Counted from the stretch's first letter, positions 8,252 through 17,889 are shown. The stretch is DNA of 64,000 bases from Lachnospiraceae bacterium (GCA_017482205.1 JAFUNK010000024.1:124001-188000), one strand, 5' to 3'. The notes: generated from the letters alone by a model not told the origin. Translations and numbers: made by a program.

Positions 8252-8893
8252 ATGATAACTGATGATAGAATGATTGCCTTTATTAACTCGTTTGATAAAG
8301 GCAATACGCCTTTTTTAAACCAAATAGAACAGGAAGCCAAAGCGGATGAAGTACCTATTATCCGTACCCAGACCCAGAGCCTTTTACGGTTTCTCCTTGC
8401 GGCACATAAACCCATGAGGATACTGGAGGTCGGTACGGCAGTAGGTTTTTCGGCACTGTTGATGAGTGAGTATGCACCGGAAGGTGCCCATATTACTACT
8501 ATTGAAAAGTATGAAAAGCGAATTCCCATTGCCAAAGAAAATTTTAAAAGAGCAGGAAAAGAAGAGGCAATTACCTTGCTTGAGGGCGATGCTGCAGACA
8601 TTTTAAAAGAGCTGGAAGGTTCCTATGATTTTATTTTTATGGATGCGGCAAAGGGACAGTACATTCATTTTATGCCGGATGCCATCCGTCTGCTGGCAAA
8701 AGGGGGGCTCTTAGTGTCCGACAATGTATTGCAGGACGGCGACGTATTGGAGTCACGTTTTGCGGTAACCCGCAGAAACCGCACCATCCATTCCCGTATG
8801 CGGGAATATCTGTATGAACTGACCCATCATGCCGAACTGGAAACTGTTATTTTACAGGCCGGTGACGGTGTGGCACTAAGTGTGAAAAAATAA
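8252..8893 (+). CDS. trmR: TrmR-type tRNA 5-hydroxyuridine methyltransferase (YrrM)
   Basis: 213 aa class I SAM-dependent O-methyltransferase of the COMT/YrrM family. SAM motif I is ILEVGTAVGFSALL, and FIFMDAAKGQY carries the metal/SAM acidic residues. In B. subtilis YrrM (TrmR) methylates 5-hydroxyuridine at tRNA position 34 to 5-methoxyuridine, and its neighbours are the U32 proteins that take part in making ho5U. Here a U32 protein gene follows after 28 nt, which is the reason for choosing TrmR over a generic catechol methyltransferase. AGGAAG precedes the ATG. Confidence 0.82.
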   Translation: MITDDRMIAFINSFDKGNTPFLNQIEQEAKADEVPIIRTQTQSLLRFLLAAHKPMRILEVGTAVGFSALLMSEYAPEGAHITTIEKYEKRIPIAKENFKRAGKEEAITLLEGDAADILKELEGSYDFIFMDAAKGQYIHFMPDAIRLLAKGGLLVSDNVLQDGDVLESRFAVTRRNRTIHSRMREYLYELTHHAELETVILQAGDGVALSVKK

Positions 8894-8921
8894 CTCTTTC
8901 CATATGTTCAGGAGGAAACAG

Positions 8922-10211
8922 ATGAAAAAGAAACCAGAACTTTTGATTCCGGCAAGCAGTCTGGAAGTATTAAAAACAGCAGTCCGTTTTGGAGCAGATG
9001 CAGTATATATCGGCGGTGAAGCTTTTGGTCTTCGTGCCAAGGCAAAGAACTTTTCCAAAGAAGAAATGGCAGAAGGGATTGCCTTTGCCCATAAGTATGG
9101 TGTAAAAGTATTTGTGACAGCCAATATTCTGGCGCATAACGGAGATTTGGACGGTGCCCGCAAATATTTTGAAGAGCTTGCCAATATGAAACCGGATGTG
9201 CCGGACGCTCTGATTATTTCAGATCCCGGTATGTACAGTATAGCGAAGGAAGTATGTCCTCAGATTGAACGTCATATCTCTACACAGGCAAACAATACCA
9301 ACTACCTGACCTATCGCTTCTGGTGGGAGCAGGGAGCTAAGCGTGTGGTGTCTGCCAGAGAACTGTCCTTACGTGAAATTGCGGAAATCAGAAAGAATAT
9401 ACCGGATGATATGGAAATAGAGAGTTTTATCCACGGTGCTATGTGTATTTCCTACTCCGGCAGATGTTTGTTGAGCAACTATTTTACCGGACGCGATGCC
9501 AATAAAGGTGCCTGCACCCATCCCTGCCGCTGGAAATATGCAGTGGTGGAAGAAAAGCGTCCCGGTGAGTATCTGCCTGTTTACGAAAATGAGAGAGGTA
9601 CTTATATTTTCAACTCAAAGGACCTCTGTATGATAGAATATATTCCTGAGATGATAGAGGCAGGCATTGACAGCTTCAAAATCGAAGGCCGCATGAAAAC
9701 GGCACTGTATGTGGCAACCGTAGCCAGAACTTATAGAAAAGCCATTGATGACTATCTGGAATCCGAAGAAAAATACCGTGCCAATCTGGACTGGTACAGG
9801 GCGGAAATTGCAAAATGTACCTATCGTCAGTTTACAACCGGCTTCTATTTTGGAAAGCCCGACGAAAACACACAAATTTACGATAATAACACTTATGTAA
9901 ATGAATATATTTATTTAGGAATTGTGGAAGAAATTGCGGATGCTCCATCTGCATTCCCCGCAGATACAGGTTTGGAGGCAGAAACACAACTGGTTCGTAT
10001 TGAGCAACGCAATAAATTCTGCGTAGGCGATACCATCGAAATTATGAAGCCTTCCGGTGACAATGTGGCAACTAAGGTAGAGGCTATGTATAACGAAGCA
10101 GGCGAAGCGGTGGAAAGCTGTCCTCACTCCAAACAACTTATCTGGTTGAAACTTTCAGAGATACCGGAGCAGTATGATTTGCTTAGGGTAAAGAATGAAG
10201 AAGAATTATAA
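8922..10211 (+). CDS. U32 family protein, TrhP-like (tRNA 5-hydroxyuridine synthesis)
   Basis: 429 aa peptidase-U32 family protein. The family signature is visible as IESFIHGAMCISYSGRC, followed by two more cysteines in GACTHPCRW that likely bind an Fe-S cluster. An N-terminal TIM-barrel-like part begins KPELLIPASSLEVLK. U32 members TrhP (E. coli YegQ; B. subtilis YrrN/YrrO) hydroxylate U34 of tRNA using prephenate-derived chemistry; others, like RlhA, act on 23S rRNA. The adjacent trmR supports the tRNA role. AGGAGG (8909-8914) selects the ATG at 8922; an upstream in-frame ATG at 8904 would place that site inside the gene. Only one U32 gene is present, where B. subtilis has two. Confidence 0.85.
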   Translation: MKKKPELLIPASSLEVLKTAVRFGADAVYIGGEAFGLRAKAKNFSKEEMAEGIAFAHKYGVKVFVTANILAHNGDLDGARKYFEELANMKPDVPDALIISDPGMYSIAKEVCPQIERHISTQANNTNYLTYRFWWEQGAKRVVSARELSLREIAEIRKNIPDDMEIESFIHGAMCISYSGRCLLSNYFTGRDANKGACTHPCRWKYAVVEEKRPGEYLPVYENERGTYIFNSKDLCMIEYIPEMIEAGIDSFKIEGRMKTALYVATVARTYRKAIDDYLESEEKYRANLDWYRAEIAKCTYRQFTTGFYFGKPDENTQIYDNNTYVNEYIYLGIVEEIADAPSAFPADTGLEAETQLVRIEQRNKFCVGDTIEIMKPSGDNVATKVEAMYNEAGEAVESCPHSKQLIWLKLSEIPEQYDLLRVKNEEEL

Positions 10212-10235
10212 ATAGTGTAAGAGTAAAAATAGTCG

Positions 10236-10265
10236 TTGACCGATATTGGACATATATTGTACAAT
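10236..10265 (+). promoter_or_regulatory. Sigma-A promoter of glnN
   Basis: TTGACC (10236-10241), an 18-nt spacer and TACAAT (10260-10265), about 60 nt before the glnN start. No obvious GlnR or TnrA palindrome overlaps it. Confidence 0.65.
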
Positions 10266-10327
10266 GTGAACGATAAATACCAGAAAACCGTAATAATATC
10301 TGCGGGAAGAGAAAGGAAGCGCGCCAA

Positions 10328-12439
10328 ATGAGCGAGGTTTTAAACGTAGAAGAGATTTTTGCCAGCAAAGTGTTCACACTGGGCAGAATGAAAGAGAGAT
10401 TACCCAAGAGTATATATAAAGAAGTGGTTAAGGTTATGGATAAGGGAGGCGAATTGTCTTTGGCAACTGCTGATGTTGTGGCAAAGGCAATGAAGGACTG
10501 GGCAGTAGAAAATGGGGCTACCCATTATACCCACTGGTTCCAGCCGTTGACAGGTATCACTGCAGAAAAGCATGATGCGTTTGTGACCCATCCCGATGAA
10601 GACGGTAAGATGATTATGGAGTTTTCCGGTAAGGAATTGATTAAGGGAGAATCCGATGCATCTTCATTCCCGTCCGGAGGCTTACGTGCTACCTTTGAAG
10701 CAAGAGGCTATACCACATGGGATATTACTTCTCCTGCATTTATCAAAGAAACTGCAACCGGACCGACCCTGTGTATTCCTACAGCTTTCTGCTCTTACAC
10801 CGGGGAAGCACTGGATAAGAAAACTCCGCTTTTGCGTTCCATGGAAGCACTGAGTAAGCAGGCAATCCGCCTTGTGAGATTGTTTGGCAATACAGAGGCA
10901 ACTAAGGTGTTGGCATCTGTGGGTGCGGAACAGGAATACTTCCTTGTAGACCAGAAAAAGGCATTGCAGCGTGAAGATATTATTTTTGCCGGCAGAACCC
11001 TGTTTGGTGCACCTGCACCCAAGGGACAGGAAATGGACGACCATTATTTTGGCGTTATCAGAGAACGTATCGGTGCATTTATGCACGATGTCAATATTGA
11101 ACTGTGGAAGCTGGGTGTGACATCCAAGACCCAGCACAATGAGGCGGCTCCCGCACAGCATGAGATAGCACCTATTTACGAATCCGCAAATGTGGCAGTT
11201 GACCACAACCAGCTTGTAATGGAAACTTTAAAGCGAGTGGCAGGTAAGCACGGTTTGCGTTGTATGCTTCACGAAAAGCCCTTTGCCGGCATAAACGGTT
11301 CCGGTAAACACAATAACTGGTCTATTACTACGGATACAGGTATCAATTTGTTGGAGCCGGGTCAGACACCTAATGAAAATGTGCAGTTTTTATTGGTATT
11401 AGCATGTATTATGAAAGCAGTAGACACTCATGCAGACCTGTTAAGACAGAGTGCTTCCAATGTAGGAAACGACCATCGTCTGGGTGGTTATGAAGCTCCC
11501 CCTGCGATTATATCTATTTTCTTAGGCGAGCAGTTAGAGGACGTAGTGGAACAGTTGGTAGAAACCGGAAAGGCAGATTCCCTGAAAAAGGGCGAAGTGT
11601 TAAAAACCGGTGTATCTACCTTGCCTGATTTTGTAAAAGATGCAACTGACCGTAACCGCACGTCACCCTTTGCGTTTACCGGTAATAAGTTTGAATTCCG
11701 TATGGTAGGAAGTGAAGACTCTATCGGAAGCCCCAACACCACATTGAATGCCATTGTGGCAGAAGCGTTCTGCGAAGCGGCTGACAGACTGGAAAATGCA
11801 GAGAATTTTGAACTGGCAGTGCATGATATGATCAAAGAATATATGACCGAGCATCAGAGAATTATTTTCAACGGTGACGGTTATGCCAGGGAATGGGCAG
11901 AGGAAGCAGCAAGAAGAGGACTTCCCAATATTCCGTCCATGGTAGAAGCGGTAGATACCCTGACTACACCGAAGGCAATTCATTTGTTTGAAAAGTTTGG
12001 TATCTTTACGGAAGCGGAATTGCGTTCCCGCGCAGAAATTTTGTATGAAACCTACGCCAAGACTATCAATATCGAAGCACTGACTATGGTGGATATGGCA
12101 AACAAGCAGATTTTCCCTGCGGTTATGAAATTTGCAAAAACATTGGCAGATACCACACTGGCTATTGCACAGGCAGGCGGAGATGATATGGTTTCCAAGG
12201 AACTGTTAAAGACAGTTACCGCAAAACTTTCCGAAGCGAAGAAAGCGGCAGAGGTTCTGCTTGCAGAAGAAACAAAGGCATCCTCCATGCCCCGGGGTAA
12301 AGAGCAGGCATTCTATTATCACGAGGTTGTTGTGAAAGCTATGGATGCCCTGAGAGCACCGGTGGACGAACTGGAAAAACTGGTGGATAAAGCATACTGG
12401 CCGTTCCCTACTTACGCAGACTTACTGTTTGAGGTATAG
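10328..12439 (+). CDS. glnN: Type III glutamine synthetase
   Basis: 703 aa, the length typical of GSIII and far longer than GSI or GSII. It forms glutamine from glutamate, ammonia and ATP in the cytoplasm. GSIII motifs include the N-terminal [26 protein letters not shown], the catalytic segment [15 protein letters not shown], and [16 protein letters not shown] for ATP. The C-terminal helical extension characteristic of GSIII (about residues 560-703) is complete. It has its own promoter and AAAGGAAG before the ATG. A hairpin with a weak T tract follows at 12515, so it is probably monocistronic. Confidence 0.96.
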   Translation: MSEVLNVEEIFASKVFTLGRMKERLPKSIYKEVVKVMDKGGELSLATADVVAKAMKDWAVENGATHYTHWFQPLTGITAEKHDAFVTHPDEDGKMIMEFSGKELIKGESDASSFPSGGLRATFEARGYTTWDITSPAFIKETATGPTLCIPTAFCSYTGEALDKKTPLLRSMEALSKQAIRLVRLFGNTEATKVLASVGAEQEYFLVDQKKALQREDIIFAGRTLFGAPAPKGQEMDDHYFGVIRERIGAFMHDVNIELWKLGVTSKTQHNEAAPAQHEIAPIYESANVAVDHNQLVMETLKRVAGKHGLRCMLHEKPFAGINGSGKHNNWSITTDTGINLLEPGQTPNENVQFLLVLACIMKAVDTHADLLRQSASNVGNDHRLGGYEAPPAIISIFLGEQLEDVVEQLVETGKADSLKKGEVLKTGVSTLPDFVKDATDRNRTSPFAFTGNKFEFRMVGSEDSIGSPNTTLNAIVAEAFCEAADRLENAENFELAVHDMIKEYMTEHQRIIFNGDGYAREWAEEAARRGLPNIPSMVEAVDTLTTPKAIHLFEKFGIFTEAELRSRAEILYETYAKTINIEALTMVDMANKQIFPAVMKFAKTLADTTLAIAQAGGDDMVSKELLKTVTAKLSEAKKAAEVLLAEETKASSMPRGKEQAFYYHEVVVKAMDALRAPVDELEKLVDKAYWPFPTYADLLFEV

Positions 12440-12514
12440 GGAAAGAACTGTTATATTTTTACAATATAGCAGGGGATTAGGCATTTTAGAATTAAATATG
12501 GAATATGTATATAT

Positions 12515-12553
12515 GGGCTGTTGAAATCACTGTTTTTCAATAGCCCTCTTTCG
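12515..12553 (+). terminator. Probable terminator of glnN
   Basis: GGGCT-G-TTGAAA (12515-12526) pairs with TTTCAA-T-AGCCC (12535-12546), followed by TCTTTCG and a T-rich tract. The stem is good; the T run is interrupted. Confidence 0.5.
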
Positions 12554-12571
12554 TTGTCATTTTTTGTCGAG

Positions 12572-12600
12572 TTGACAGGAAAAATGCGAAAAAGTATAAT
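12572..12600 (+). promoter_or_regulatory. Consensus sigma-A promoter of the zinc-ribbon/ABC cluster
   Basis: A perfect TTGACA (12572-12577), 17 nt, and a perfect TATAAT (12595-12600), 42 nt before the ATG at 12643. So strong a promoter suggests either high expression or repression by a factor not visible here. TTGTCGAG, one base from the Spo0A box TTGTCGAA, abuts the -35 (see rejected list). Confidence 0.85.
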
Positions 12601-12642
12601 AGTTCTTAAGATTTTATGTAATGCTTACAAGGAGGACAACAA

Positions 12643-14421
12643 ATGTTTTGCGCTAATTGTGGAAATCAAGTATCTGATGATGAAAAGTTTTGTAATCAGT
12701 GTGGCTGGAGAAAACCGGAAAGCACCGGTGCACCGGCAGCTCCTGTACAACCGGAGGAGGCACCTGCAAGCAATGCAACGACAGGTGCTGTGCCTGCAGA
12801 AAAGGCCGGTACTGGCAAGAAGATACCCAAGGGCGTACTTATTTGTATTGTGGCAGGTATACTCGGAGTGGTAGGGCTTCTGCTAATGCTATTCAGTTCT
12901 GATTCCGTGAAGAACTGGTCCAAAAAGACTTTCTCCGAGCCGGAAGAATATTACCAGTGGGTAGAAGGCAGAGCGGCAGAAGAAGCAGCTTCCAATGCGG
13001 CAACTATTTATAATGATTATTTCAGAGAGAATTTGCAGATATATGACATGAGTGTCGATATGGAAGCAAAGATTGAACTGGAAGAAGCCGGTATGGATAT
13101 GCTCAGTCTGGCAGGTATGAGCGGTGTGGATATGTCATGGCTTGAAAGTGCCACTGTGACCGGTAATGTATCCATAAAGGACAATATGGTATCCTTTAGC
13201 ATGGGTGAGGCTGATATTCTCAGCATGGCAGGTATTTTGGATCTTGCGGAAGAAAGTGCATATATGCAGATTCCTGATTTAAGCGATATGTATATGTCTG
13301 CAGATGATGTGGACGGCGCAGAAGAAATGATTGAAGCTTTTGAGGCATTGAAAGTGCTTTATGAAATTGCACCTGACGAAAAGCTGGTAGAAGAGCTGTT
13401 GAACAAATACACAGCAATGGCACTGAGTTGTGTGGATGATGTAGAGATGTCCGACGGCAGTATCCGTGCAGAAGGTGTTACACAGAAGTGCGTGGAATTG
13501 GAAGTAACTATTGACGAAAAGAATATGGCAGATATGATGGAGACCGTTCTGACTGCACTGGCAGAGGATGAAGAGTTAAAGGAATGGTATGTTGAAGCAT
13601 GGACGACAATAGAAGATTCTGATATGGATATGGATATGGCTGAGGATATGGATCCGGAAGAACTTTATGAAGAATGGCAGGACTTGGTGGAAGAGGCGGC
13701 TGATGAAGCGGATTCCATTGCTGACTATGACATGGAAATCGTAATGGTCGTATATGTGGATTCTAAGGGTAATATCTGCGGACGTACTTTAGAATATGAA
13801 GGACTGACCGTAGAGATGATTATGTCACATGACGGTTCGGATTTCGGATACAATTTATCTATGGAAGCAGGCGGTGAAAGTGTTGCCCTTACAGGAAAGG
13901 GAAAGGATAACGGTGGCAAGCTGACAGGCGAATTCGCAGTAGAATATAATGGTATGGCATTGGTGGAAATTGCGGTAGAAAAGCTGGATACCAATAAACT
14001 GGCAAAAGGACAGTTAAGCGGCACCATTACTGCTGCACCTTCCTCAGCACTGGTTCGTGCACTGGATATGAGTGATTACTCATCCATTATCGGCGAAATG
14101 TCCGTTGTGATTGAAGCGGAATGTGATGCGGATTCTGCAAAACTGGTATGCTCCGTATTGCAGGATGAAGAAAAATGGGGAACCATTACTTTGATTGCGT
14201 CCAAGGATAAGGGAGAAAAGGTAAAAGTACCTTCCGATAAAAATGTAGTCGAGATAGAAGATGAGGATGATTTCGAAGACTGGTATGAAACTGTTGACTG
14301 GGATGCTTATATCAAGAAATTGGAAAAAGCAGGTGTACCTGACGAGATAATTGACGCAATAGAAGATTTGGAAGACATGGATGCTGAAGAGTTTTTAAGA
14401 GCACTCAATTATATGTATTAG
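12643..14421 (+). CDS. Zinc-ribbon, single-pass membrane protein with large acidic outer domain
   Basis: 592 aa. A zinc ribbon at the N-terminus has C3, C6, C17 and C20. A Pro/Ala-rich linker (about 25-60) leads to one membrane helix at about 62-84. The remaining 500 residues should be extracytoplasmic, strongly acidic and rich in Met-Asp (for example DMDMDMAEDMD near residue 328). Two beta-rich segments around residues 170-300 and 370-470 resemble lipoprotein-like repeats, but I recognise no named family. AAGGAGG precedes the ATG. The ABC ATPase gene starts 1 nt after its stop, so it is the first gene of a four-gene operon; a sensor or adaptor role for the ABC exporter is inference. Confidence 0.75.
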   Translation: MFCANCGNQVSDDEKFCNQCGWRKPESTGAPAAPVQPEEAPASNATTGAVPAEKAGTGKKIPKGVLICIVAGILGVVGLLLMLFSSDSVKNWSKKTFSEPEEYYQWVEGRAAEEAASNAATIYNDYFRENLQIYDMSVDMEAKIELEEAGMDMLSLAGMSGVDMSWLESATVTGNVSIKDNMVSFSMGEADILSMAGILDLAEESAYMQIPDLSDMYMSADDVDGAEEMIEAFEALKVLYEIAPDEKLVEELLNKYTAMALSCVDDVEMSDGSIRAEGVTQKCVELEVTIDEKNMADMMETVLTALAEDEELKEWYVEAWTTIEDSDMDMDMAEDMDPEELYEEWQDLVEEAADEADSIADYDMEIVMVVYVDSKGNICGRTLEYEGLTVEMIMSHDGSDFGYNLSMEAGGESVALTGKGKDNGGKLTGEFAVEYNGMALVEIAVEKLDTNKLAKGQLSGTITAAPSSALVRALDMSDYSSIIGEMSVVIEAECDADSAKLVCSVLQDEEKWGTITLIASKDKGEKVKVPSDKNVVEIEDEDDFEDWYETVDWDAYIKKLEKAGVPDEIIDAIEDLEDMDAEEFLRALNYMY

Positions 14422-14422
14422 T

Positions 14423-15085
14423 ATGAAAATAGTAAATTTAAAGAAAAGTTATCAAAACAAAATAGTATTAAAAGACATTACGCTTTCCATAGAAGCGGGA
14501 GAGTGTGTCGGCATATTGGGAAGTAACGGCAGCGGTAAGTCTACGTTGCTTTCCACCCTTGCCGGGGTACAAAAGGCAGATGGCGGCACTTTTTTGTGGG
14601 AAGATACGGATTTGTTTCATAATGAAGCCCTGCGGACGAGTCTGATTGGCTATGTGCCGCAGGGAAATCCTTTATTGGAAGAATTAACGGCATGGGACAA
14701 TTTACGCTTATGGTATGATAAGGCAGCCTTAAATAGGGAATTGGACGAGGGTGTGCTGGCGATGTTAGGTATCACTGAATTTATCAAAGTACCGGTACGC
14801 AAAATGTCCGGTGGCATGAAGAAACGCTTATCAATTGGCTGTGCCGTAAGCGGCAGTCCCAAAGTGCTTTTGATGGATGAAGCAACGGCGGCTCTGGATT
14901 TGGTGTGCAAGGAACGTATTTACAATTATCTGCGGGAATTTAAAGCAAAGGGAGGCAGGATTCTTTTAGCAACCCATGATGTGCAGGAATTGGCATTGTG
15001 CGACAAATGGTACATCCTCAAAGAAGGTGTATTACAGCCCTATCAATATGACGGCAATGTAAGCAGACTGGTGGGGAGGCTTTGA
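14423..15085 (+). CDS. ABC transporter ATP-binding protein
   Basis: 220 aa cytoplasmic ATPase. Walker A is GSNGSGKST (33-41), the signature is MSGGMKKRLSIG (about 134-145), Walker B is VLLMDEAT (about 150-157) and the H-loop is ATHDVQE. The Q-loop sits in GYVPQGNPLLEEL. Its size and signature fit the ABC-2 drug, peptide or lipid export type. It begins 1 nt after the zinc-ribbon gene, and its TGA overlaps the start of the first permease, so translation is probably coupled. The substrate is unknown. Confidence 0.92.
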   Translation: MKIVNLKKSYQNKIVLKDITLSIEAGECVGILGSNGSGKSTLLSTLAGVQKADGGTFLWEDTDLFHNEALRTSLIGYVPQGNPLLEELTAWDNLRLWYDKAALNRELDEGVLAMLGITEFIKVPVRKMSGGMKKRLSIGCAVSGSPKVLLMDEATAALDLVCKERIYNYLREFKAKGGRILLATHDVQELALCDKWYILKEGVLQPYQYDGNVSRLVGRL

Positions 15086-16332
15086 TTAAAGAGATGGCGA
15101 AGTGTGGAAAGTATATATGTGCACAACTGAAACGCGTCCTAAAAGTATTCCCGACCATTATTGTGACAACGCTGCTTTTGCTTCTCAGTATGGCGTTATT
15201 AATGTGGGTAGTGTTTGAGAAAAATAATTCTTCCGAAAAGAAACAAATGGTACAGATTGGATTGACGGGAGATTTGGAAGGCTCTTATCTGGGTATCGGT
15301 ATCCAGACCATTCAAAATCTGGATTCCTCCAAGTTTGCCATTTCTTTTGTGGATATGACGGAGGAAGAGGCAAAAGAGCAGTTGATGCAGGGGAAAATAT
15401 CCGCATATGTAATTGTGCCGGATGGTTTTGTGGAGTCAGTCACATCGGGAGAAAATCTGCCGATTACCTATGTTACCTCTACCGGAGCAACCGGCGTGGG
15501 CAGTATGGTAATGAATGAATTGGTGGATACCATTTCCAAGCTGGTGGTCGAGTCCCAGAATGCCATATACGGTACCCAGAGTTTTATGTTGGAAAACGGT
15601 ATGCGGGATATTTATTGGGATGCCACTGATGAACTGTATCTGCGGATTGTGAATTTTATACTGGGCAGAACACAGGTGTATGAGTTGGAAACACTGGGCG
15701 TGGCAGAGAACCTGTCTTTTATTGGCTATTATGTATGTGGAATACTGGTGCTCTTTTTGCTTTTGTGGGGCATTGTGTGCAGCCCTCTTTTTGTAAAAAG
15801 AAGTGAGGCTTTGCCCAAGCTTTTGAAAGCACGCGGACAAGGGGCTTGCAGTCAGGTTCTTGGTGAGTATGTGGCGTATGTGGCACTGATGTTGGGTACT
15901 TTACTTTTTATATTTATATTGTTAGCAGTTGCCATACCCATAGCCGGAGTATCACCGGCGGAATGGGAGGGTGAAGGCATCAGCAGACTGTTTTTGTTTT
16001 TATTGCAAATGATACCGGTAACCATGTTGATTTCTGCAATGCAGTTTCTGATTTATGAAGTCGTACATGGCATGGTAGGCAGCGTCTTTACACAGTTTTT
16101 GCTTGCGTTAAGCATGGGATATTTGTCGGGATGTTTTTATCCCATATCCTTTTTCCCGCAAAGTATACAGGCACTCTCCGGGTGGTTACCTTCCGGTGCA
16201 GCAGTGCAGTATGCGGGCAAATGCCTGCGTTCCGTATCGGCGAGCGGGGAATGCCTGATTATGGCGGGTTATTGGATCTGCTTTCTGGCACTGGCAGTAA
16301 CGGTTAGAAGACATAAAATCAAAAATACGTAA
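15082..16332 (+). CDS. ABC-2 type permease, first of two
   Basis: 416 aa. One membrane helix (about 22-42) is followed by an outer domain of about 160 residues and five or six helices from about 215 to 405. This is the ABC-2/YhgE-like layout with a large loop after TM1. The TTG at 15082 overlaps the ATPase stop, with GGGGAGG at 15073-15079 only 2 nt away; the ATG at 15094 is 14 nt from that site and is an alternative start that would drop the first four residues. The membrane topology is clear; the cargo is not. Confidence 0.83.
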   Translation: MIKEMAKCGKYICAQLKRVLKVFPTIIVTTLLLLLSMALLMWVVFEKNNSSEKKQMVQIGLTGDLEGSYLGIGIQTIQNLDSSKFAISFVDMTEEEAKEQLMQGKISAYVIVPDGFVESVTSGENLPITYVTSTGATGVGSMVMNELVDTISKLVVESQNAIYGTQSFMLENGMRDIYWDATDELYLRIVNFILGRTQVYELETLGVAENLSFIGYYVCGILVLFLLLWGIVCSPLFVKRSEALPKLLKARGQGACSQVLGEYVAYVALMLGTLLFIFILLAVAIPIAGVSPAEWEGEGISRLFLFLLQMIPVTMLISAMQFLIYEVVHGMVGSVFTQFLLALSMGYLSGCFYPISFFPQSIQALSGWLPSGAAVQYAGKCLRSVSASGECLIMAGYWICFLALAVTVRRHKIKNT

Positions 16333-16385
16333 AGGCGGGAGTGCCCTCTGATTATAAAGGCATCGGCGGCAGATTGAAAGAAAAT

Positions 16386-17534
16386 ATGAAGAAAATACAA
16401 AAAGGTTTATTTTGGTTTTATCTTACCTGCAAGCGGTTGATAAAGAAACCCAGCTTTTTTCTACTCTTGTGCAGTATACCTCTGTTGGTGGCAGCCATGC
16501 AGATGGTATCGCAGGAAGAAAGCGGTATGTTGAAGATTGTGCTGTATCAGGAAAATACAGAGGATGAGCTTTCTTCTAAATTGGTAACGGATTTGCTTAC
16601 GCAGGAAAGTGTATTGCAATATGTACAGGTGGAGACGGAAGAAGAGGCTTATGCGGCAGTAAGAAGCACAGAGGCAGATGCAGCATGGATATTTCCTGAT
16701 GATATGCAGGAAAAACTGGATACCTACATTGCGGGAGCGTACGACCGGGAATTTATAAAAATAATAGAGCGGGAAGACAATGTCGCATTGCAGCTTTCCA
16801 GAGAAAAGTTGTATGGGGCACTGTATTCCTATTTTCCTTATTCGGTATATCGGGACTTTGTCCAAAATGAACTGGCAGCGGGACAAGAAATATCGGAGGA
16901 AGAATTGCTTGCCTATTATGAAGGAAGCAGAGTGGAAGGAAATCTGTTTCAACTTAGCTTTATAAGTGGCGAAAGCAGTGAAATGAATGCCACGGAGCAA
17001 AATTACCTGACGGCACCGGTCAGGGGGTTGTTATCTTTGTTAGTCATTTTGTCCGGTCTGGCAGCAACCATGTATTTTTTACAGGATGAAGAGGCAGGCG
17101 TATTTGACCGTGTAGCACTCCCTGCCAGAGAAAAATATCTGTACGGTTATCAGGCGGCGGCAATGATATATATCGGCACGGCAACCTTGCTGGCACTGTT
17201 CCTTACGGGAAATTTCTGGGGTATAAAGGAAGTAGGCTTAATGCTTTTATTTATGCTTATGAATGTAGGCTTTTGCAGTGTTATTAAGAAAATCTGTAAA
17301 AATCTGCAACGTCTGGGAACCTGTATTCCGCTCTTGATGATGGGAATGCTGGTGTTGTGTCCGATATTTTTTGCGGTGCGCCGTTTCAGAGTGTTACAGT
17401 GTTTACTGCCCCCCTTTTATTATCTGAATGCAATCCACAACAACAGGTATGTGTGGCAGATGATACTCTATTGTGCGGTAGTATTTGGTATTGAAATTTT
17501 ACTGCATAAAGCGATGAACAGGCACAAAGCATGA
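16386..17534 (+). CDS. ABC-2 type permease, second of two
   Basis: 382 aa from the ATG at 16386. It has the same layout as its neighbour: TM1 at about 22-38, an outer domain of about 170 residues rich in Glu, then hydrophobic helices to the end. The two permeases differ clearly in sequence, so they probably form a heterodimer served by the one ATPase. The frame is open back to a GTG at 16341 that directly follows AAAGGCGGGA, too close for normal spacing; the ATG has only a weak AAAGAAA. The gene closes the cluster; a tRNA promoter follows 50 nt downstream. Confidence 0.78.
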   Translation: MKKIQKGLFWFYLTCKRLIKKPSFFLLLCSIPLLVAAMQMVSQEESGMLKIVLYQENTEDELSSKLVTDLLTQESVLQYVQVETEEEAYAAVRSTEADAAWIFPDDMQEKLDTYIAGAYDREFIKIIEREDNVALQLSREKLYGALYSYFPYSVYRDFVQNELAAGQEISEEELLAYYEGSRVEGNLFQLSFISGESSEMNATEQNYLTAPVRGLLSLLVILSGLAATMYFLQDEEAGVFDRVALPAREKYLYGYQAAAMIYIGTATLLALFLTGNFWGIKEVGLMLLFMLMNVGFCSVIKKICKNLQRLGTCIPLLMMGMLVLCPIFFAVRRFRVLQCLLPPFYYLNAIHNNRYVWQMILYCAVVFGIEILLHKAMNRHKA

Positions 17535-17584
17535 ATTGTTCAAATTGTATCTACAAAAAAACAAAAGAAATTGAAAAAAGGGTA

Positions 17585-17613
17585 TTGCAAAATGAATATA
17601 CTTCATGTATAAT
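17585..17613 (+). promoter_or_regulatory. Promoter of tRNA-Gln
   Basis: TTGCAA (17585-17590), 17 nt, TATAAT (17608-17613) preceded by TG, 20 nt before the tRNA 5' end. Confidence 0.75.
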
Positions 17614-17632
17614 GCATAAAGTAATCGCATGA

Positions 17633-17704
17633 AGGGCTATCGCCAAACGGTAAGGCAACGGACTCTGACTCCGTCATTTCAAGGTTCGAATCCTTGTAGC
17701 CCTG
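17633..17704 (+). tRNA. tRNA-Gln, anticodon CUG
   Basis: Cloverleaf read by eye: acceptor AGGGCTA (17633-17639) with TAGCCCT (17697-17703), D arm GCC/GGC, anticodon stem ACGGA/TCCGT around the loop CTCTGAC, and T arm CAAGG-TTCGAAT-CCTTG. Loop positions 34-36 read CTG, so it decodes CAG. The discriminator base is G, as usual for Gln. CCA is not encoded. The A1-U72 pair fits Gln tRNAs, which need an openable first pair. It has its own promoter and terminator. Confidence 0.95.
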
Positions 17705-17710
17705 TTTTCA

Positions 17711-17746
17711 AAATCCCATGAGTTGATGCTCATGGGATTTTTGCTT
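17711..17746 (+). terminator. Terminator of tRNA-Gln
   Basis: AAATCCCATGAG (17711-17722) pairs perfectly with CTCATGGGATTT (17729-17740), loop TTGATG, then TTGCTTT. Confidence 0.85.
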
Positions 17747-17803
17747 TCTGAAATGAGAATTGTCCTGCTTCACGCAGTAAGCTATAAAGTATCGCAGAAA
17801 ACG

Positions 17804-17833
17804 TTGCTTTTCTCAAAGTATTGGTAGTATAAT
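17804..17833 (+). promoter_or_regulatory. Candidate promoter of the Fic gene
   Basis: TTGCTT (17804-17809), 18 nt, TATAAT (17828-17833). The transcript would start about 75 nt before the Fic ATG. Confidence 0.5.
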
Positions 17834-17867
17834 CATTATGTTATAGTATGGATATTTATAGGGAACG

Positions 17868-17889
17868 ATGAGTTGGCGACATGACTCAT
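17868..17889. promoter_or_regulatory. Inverted repeat in the Fic leader
   Basis: ATGAGT (17868-17873) and ACTCAT (17884-17889), 10 nt apart, between the candidate promoter and the ribosome binding site. It could be an operator or a leader hairpin. Confidence 0.35.

Noticed and set aside
7885-8601. 238-aa - strand frame opposite the MltG-like and trmR genes
   Set aside because: It is a shadow: low-complexity composition, no ribosome binding site, and two well-supported genes on the other strand.
12563-12570. TTGTCGAG next to the -35 of the zinc-ribbon gene as a Spo0A box
   Set aside because: A 7-of-8 match is expected dozens of times by chance in a window of this size on both strands.
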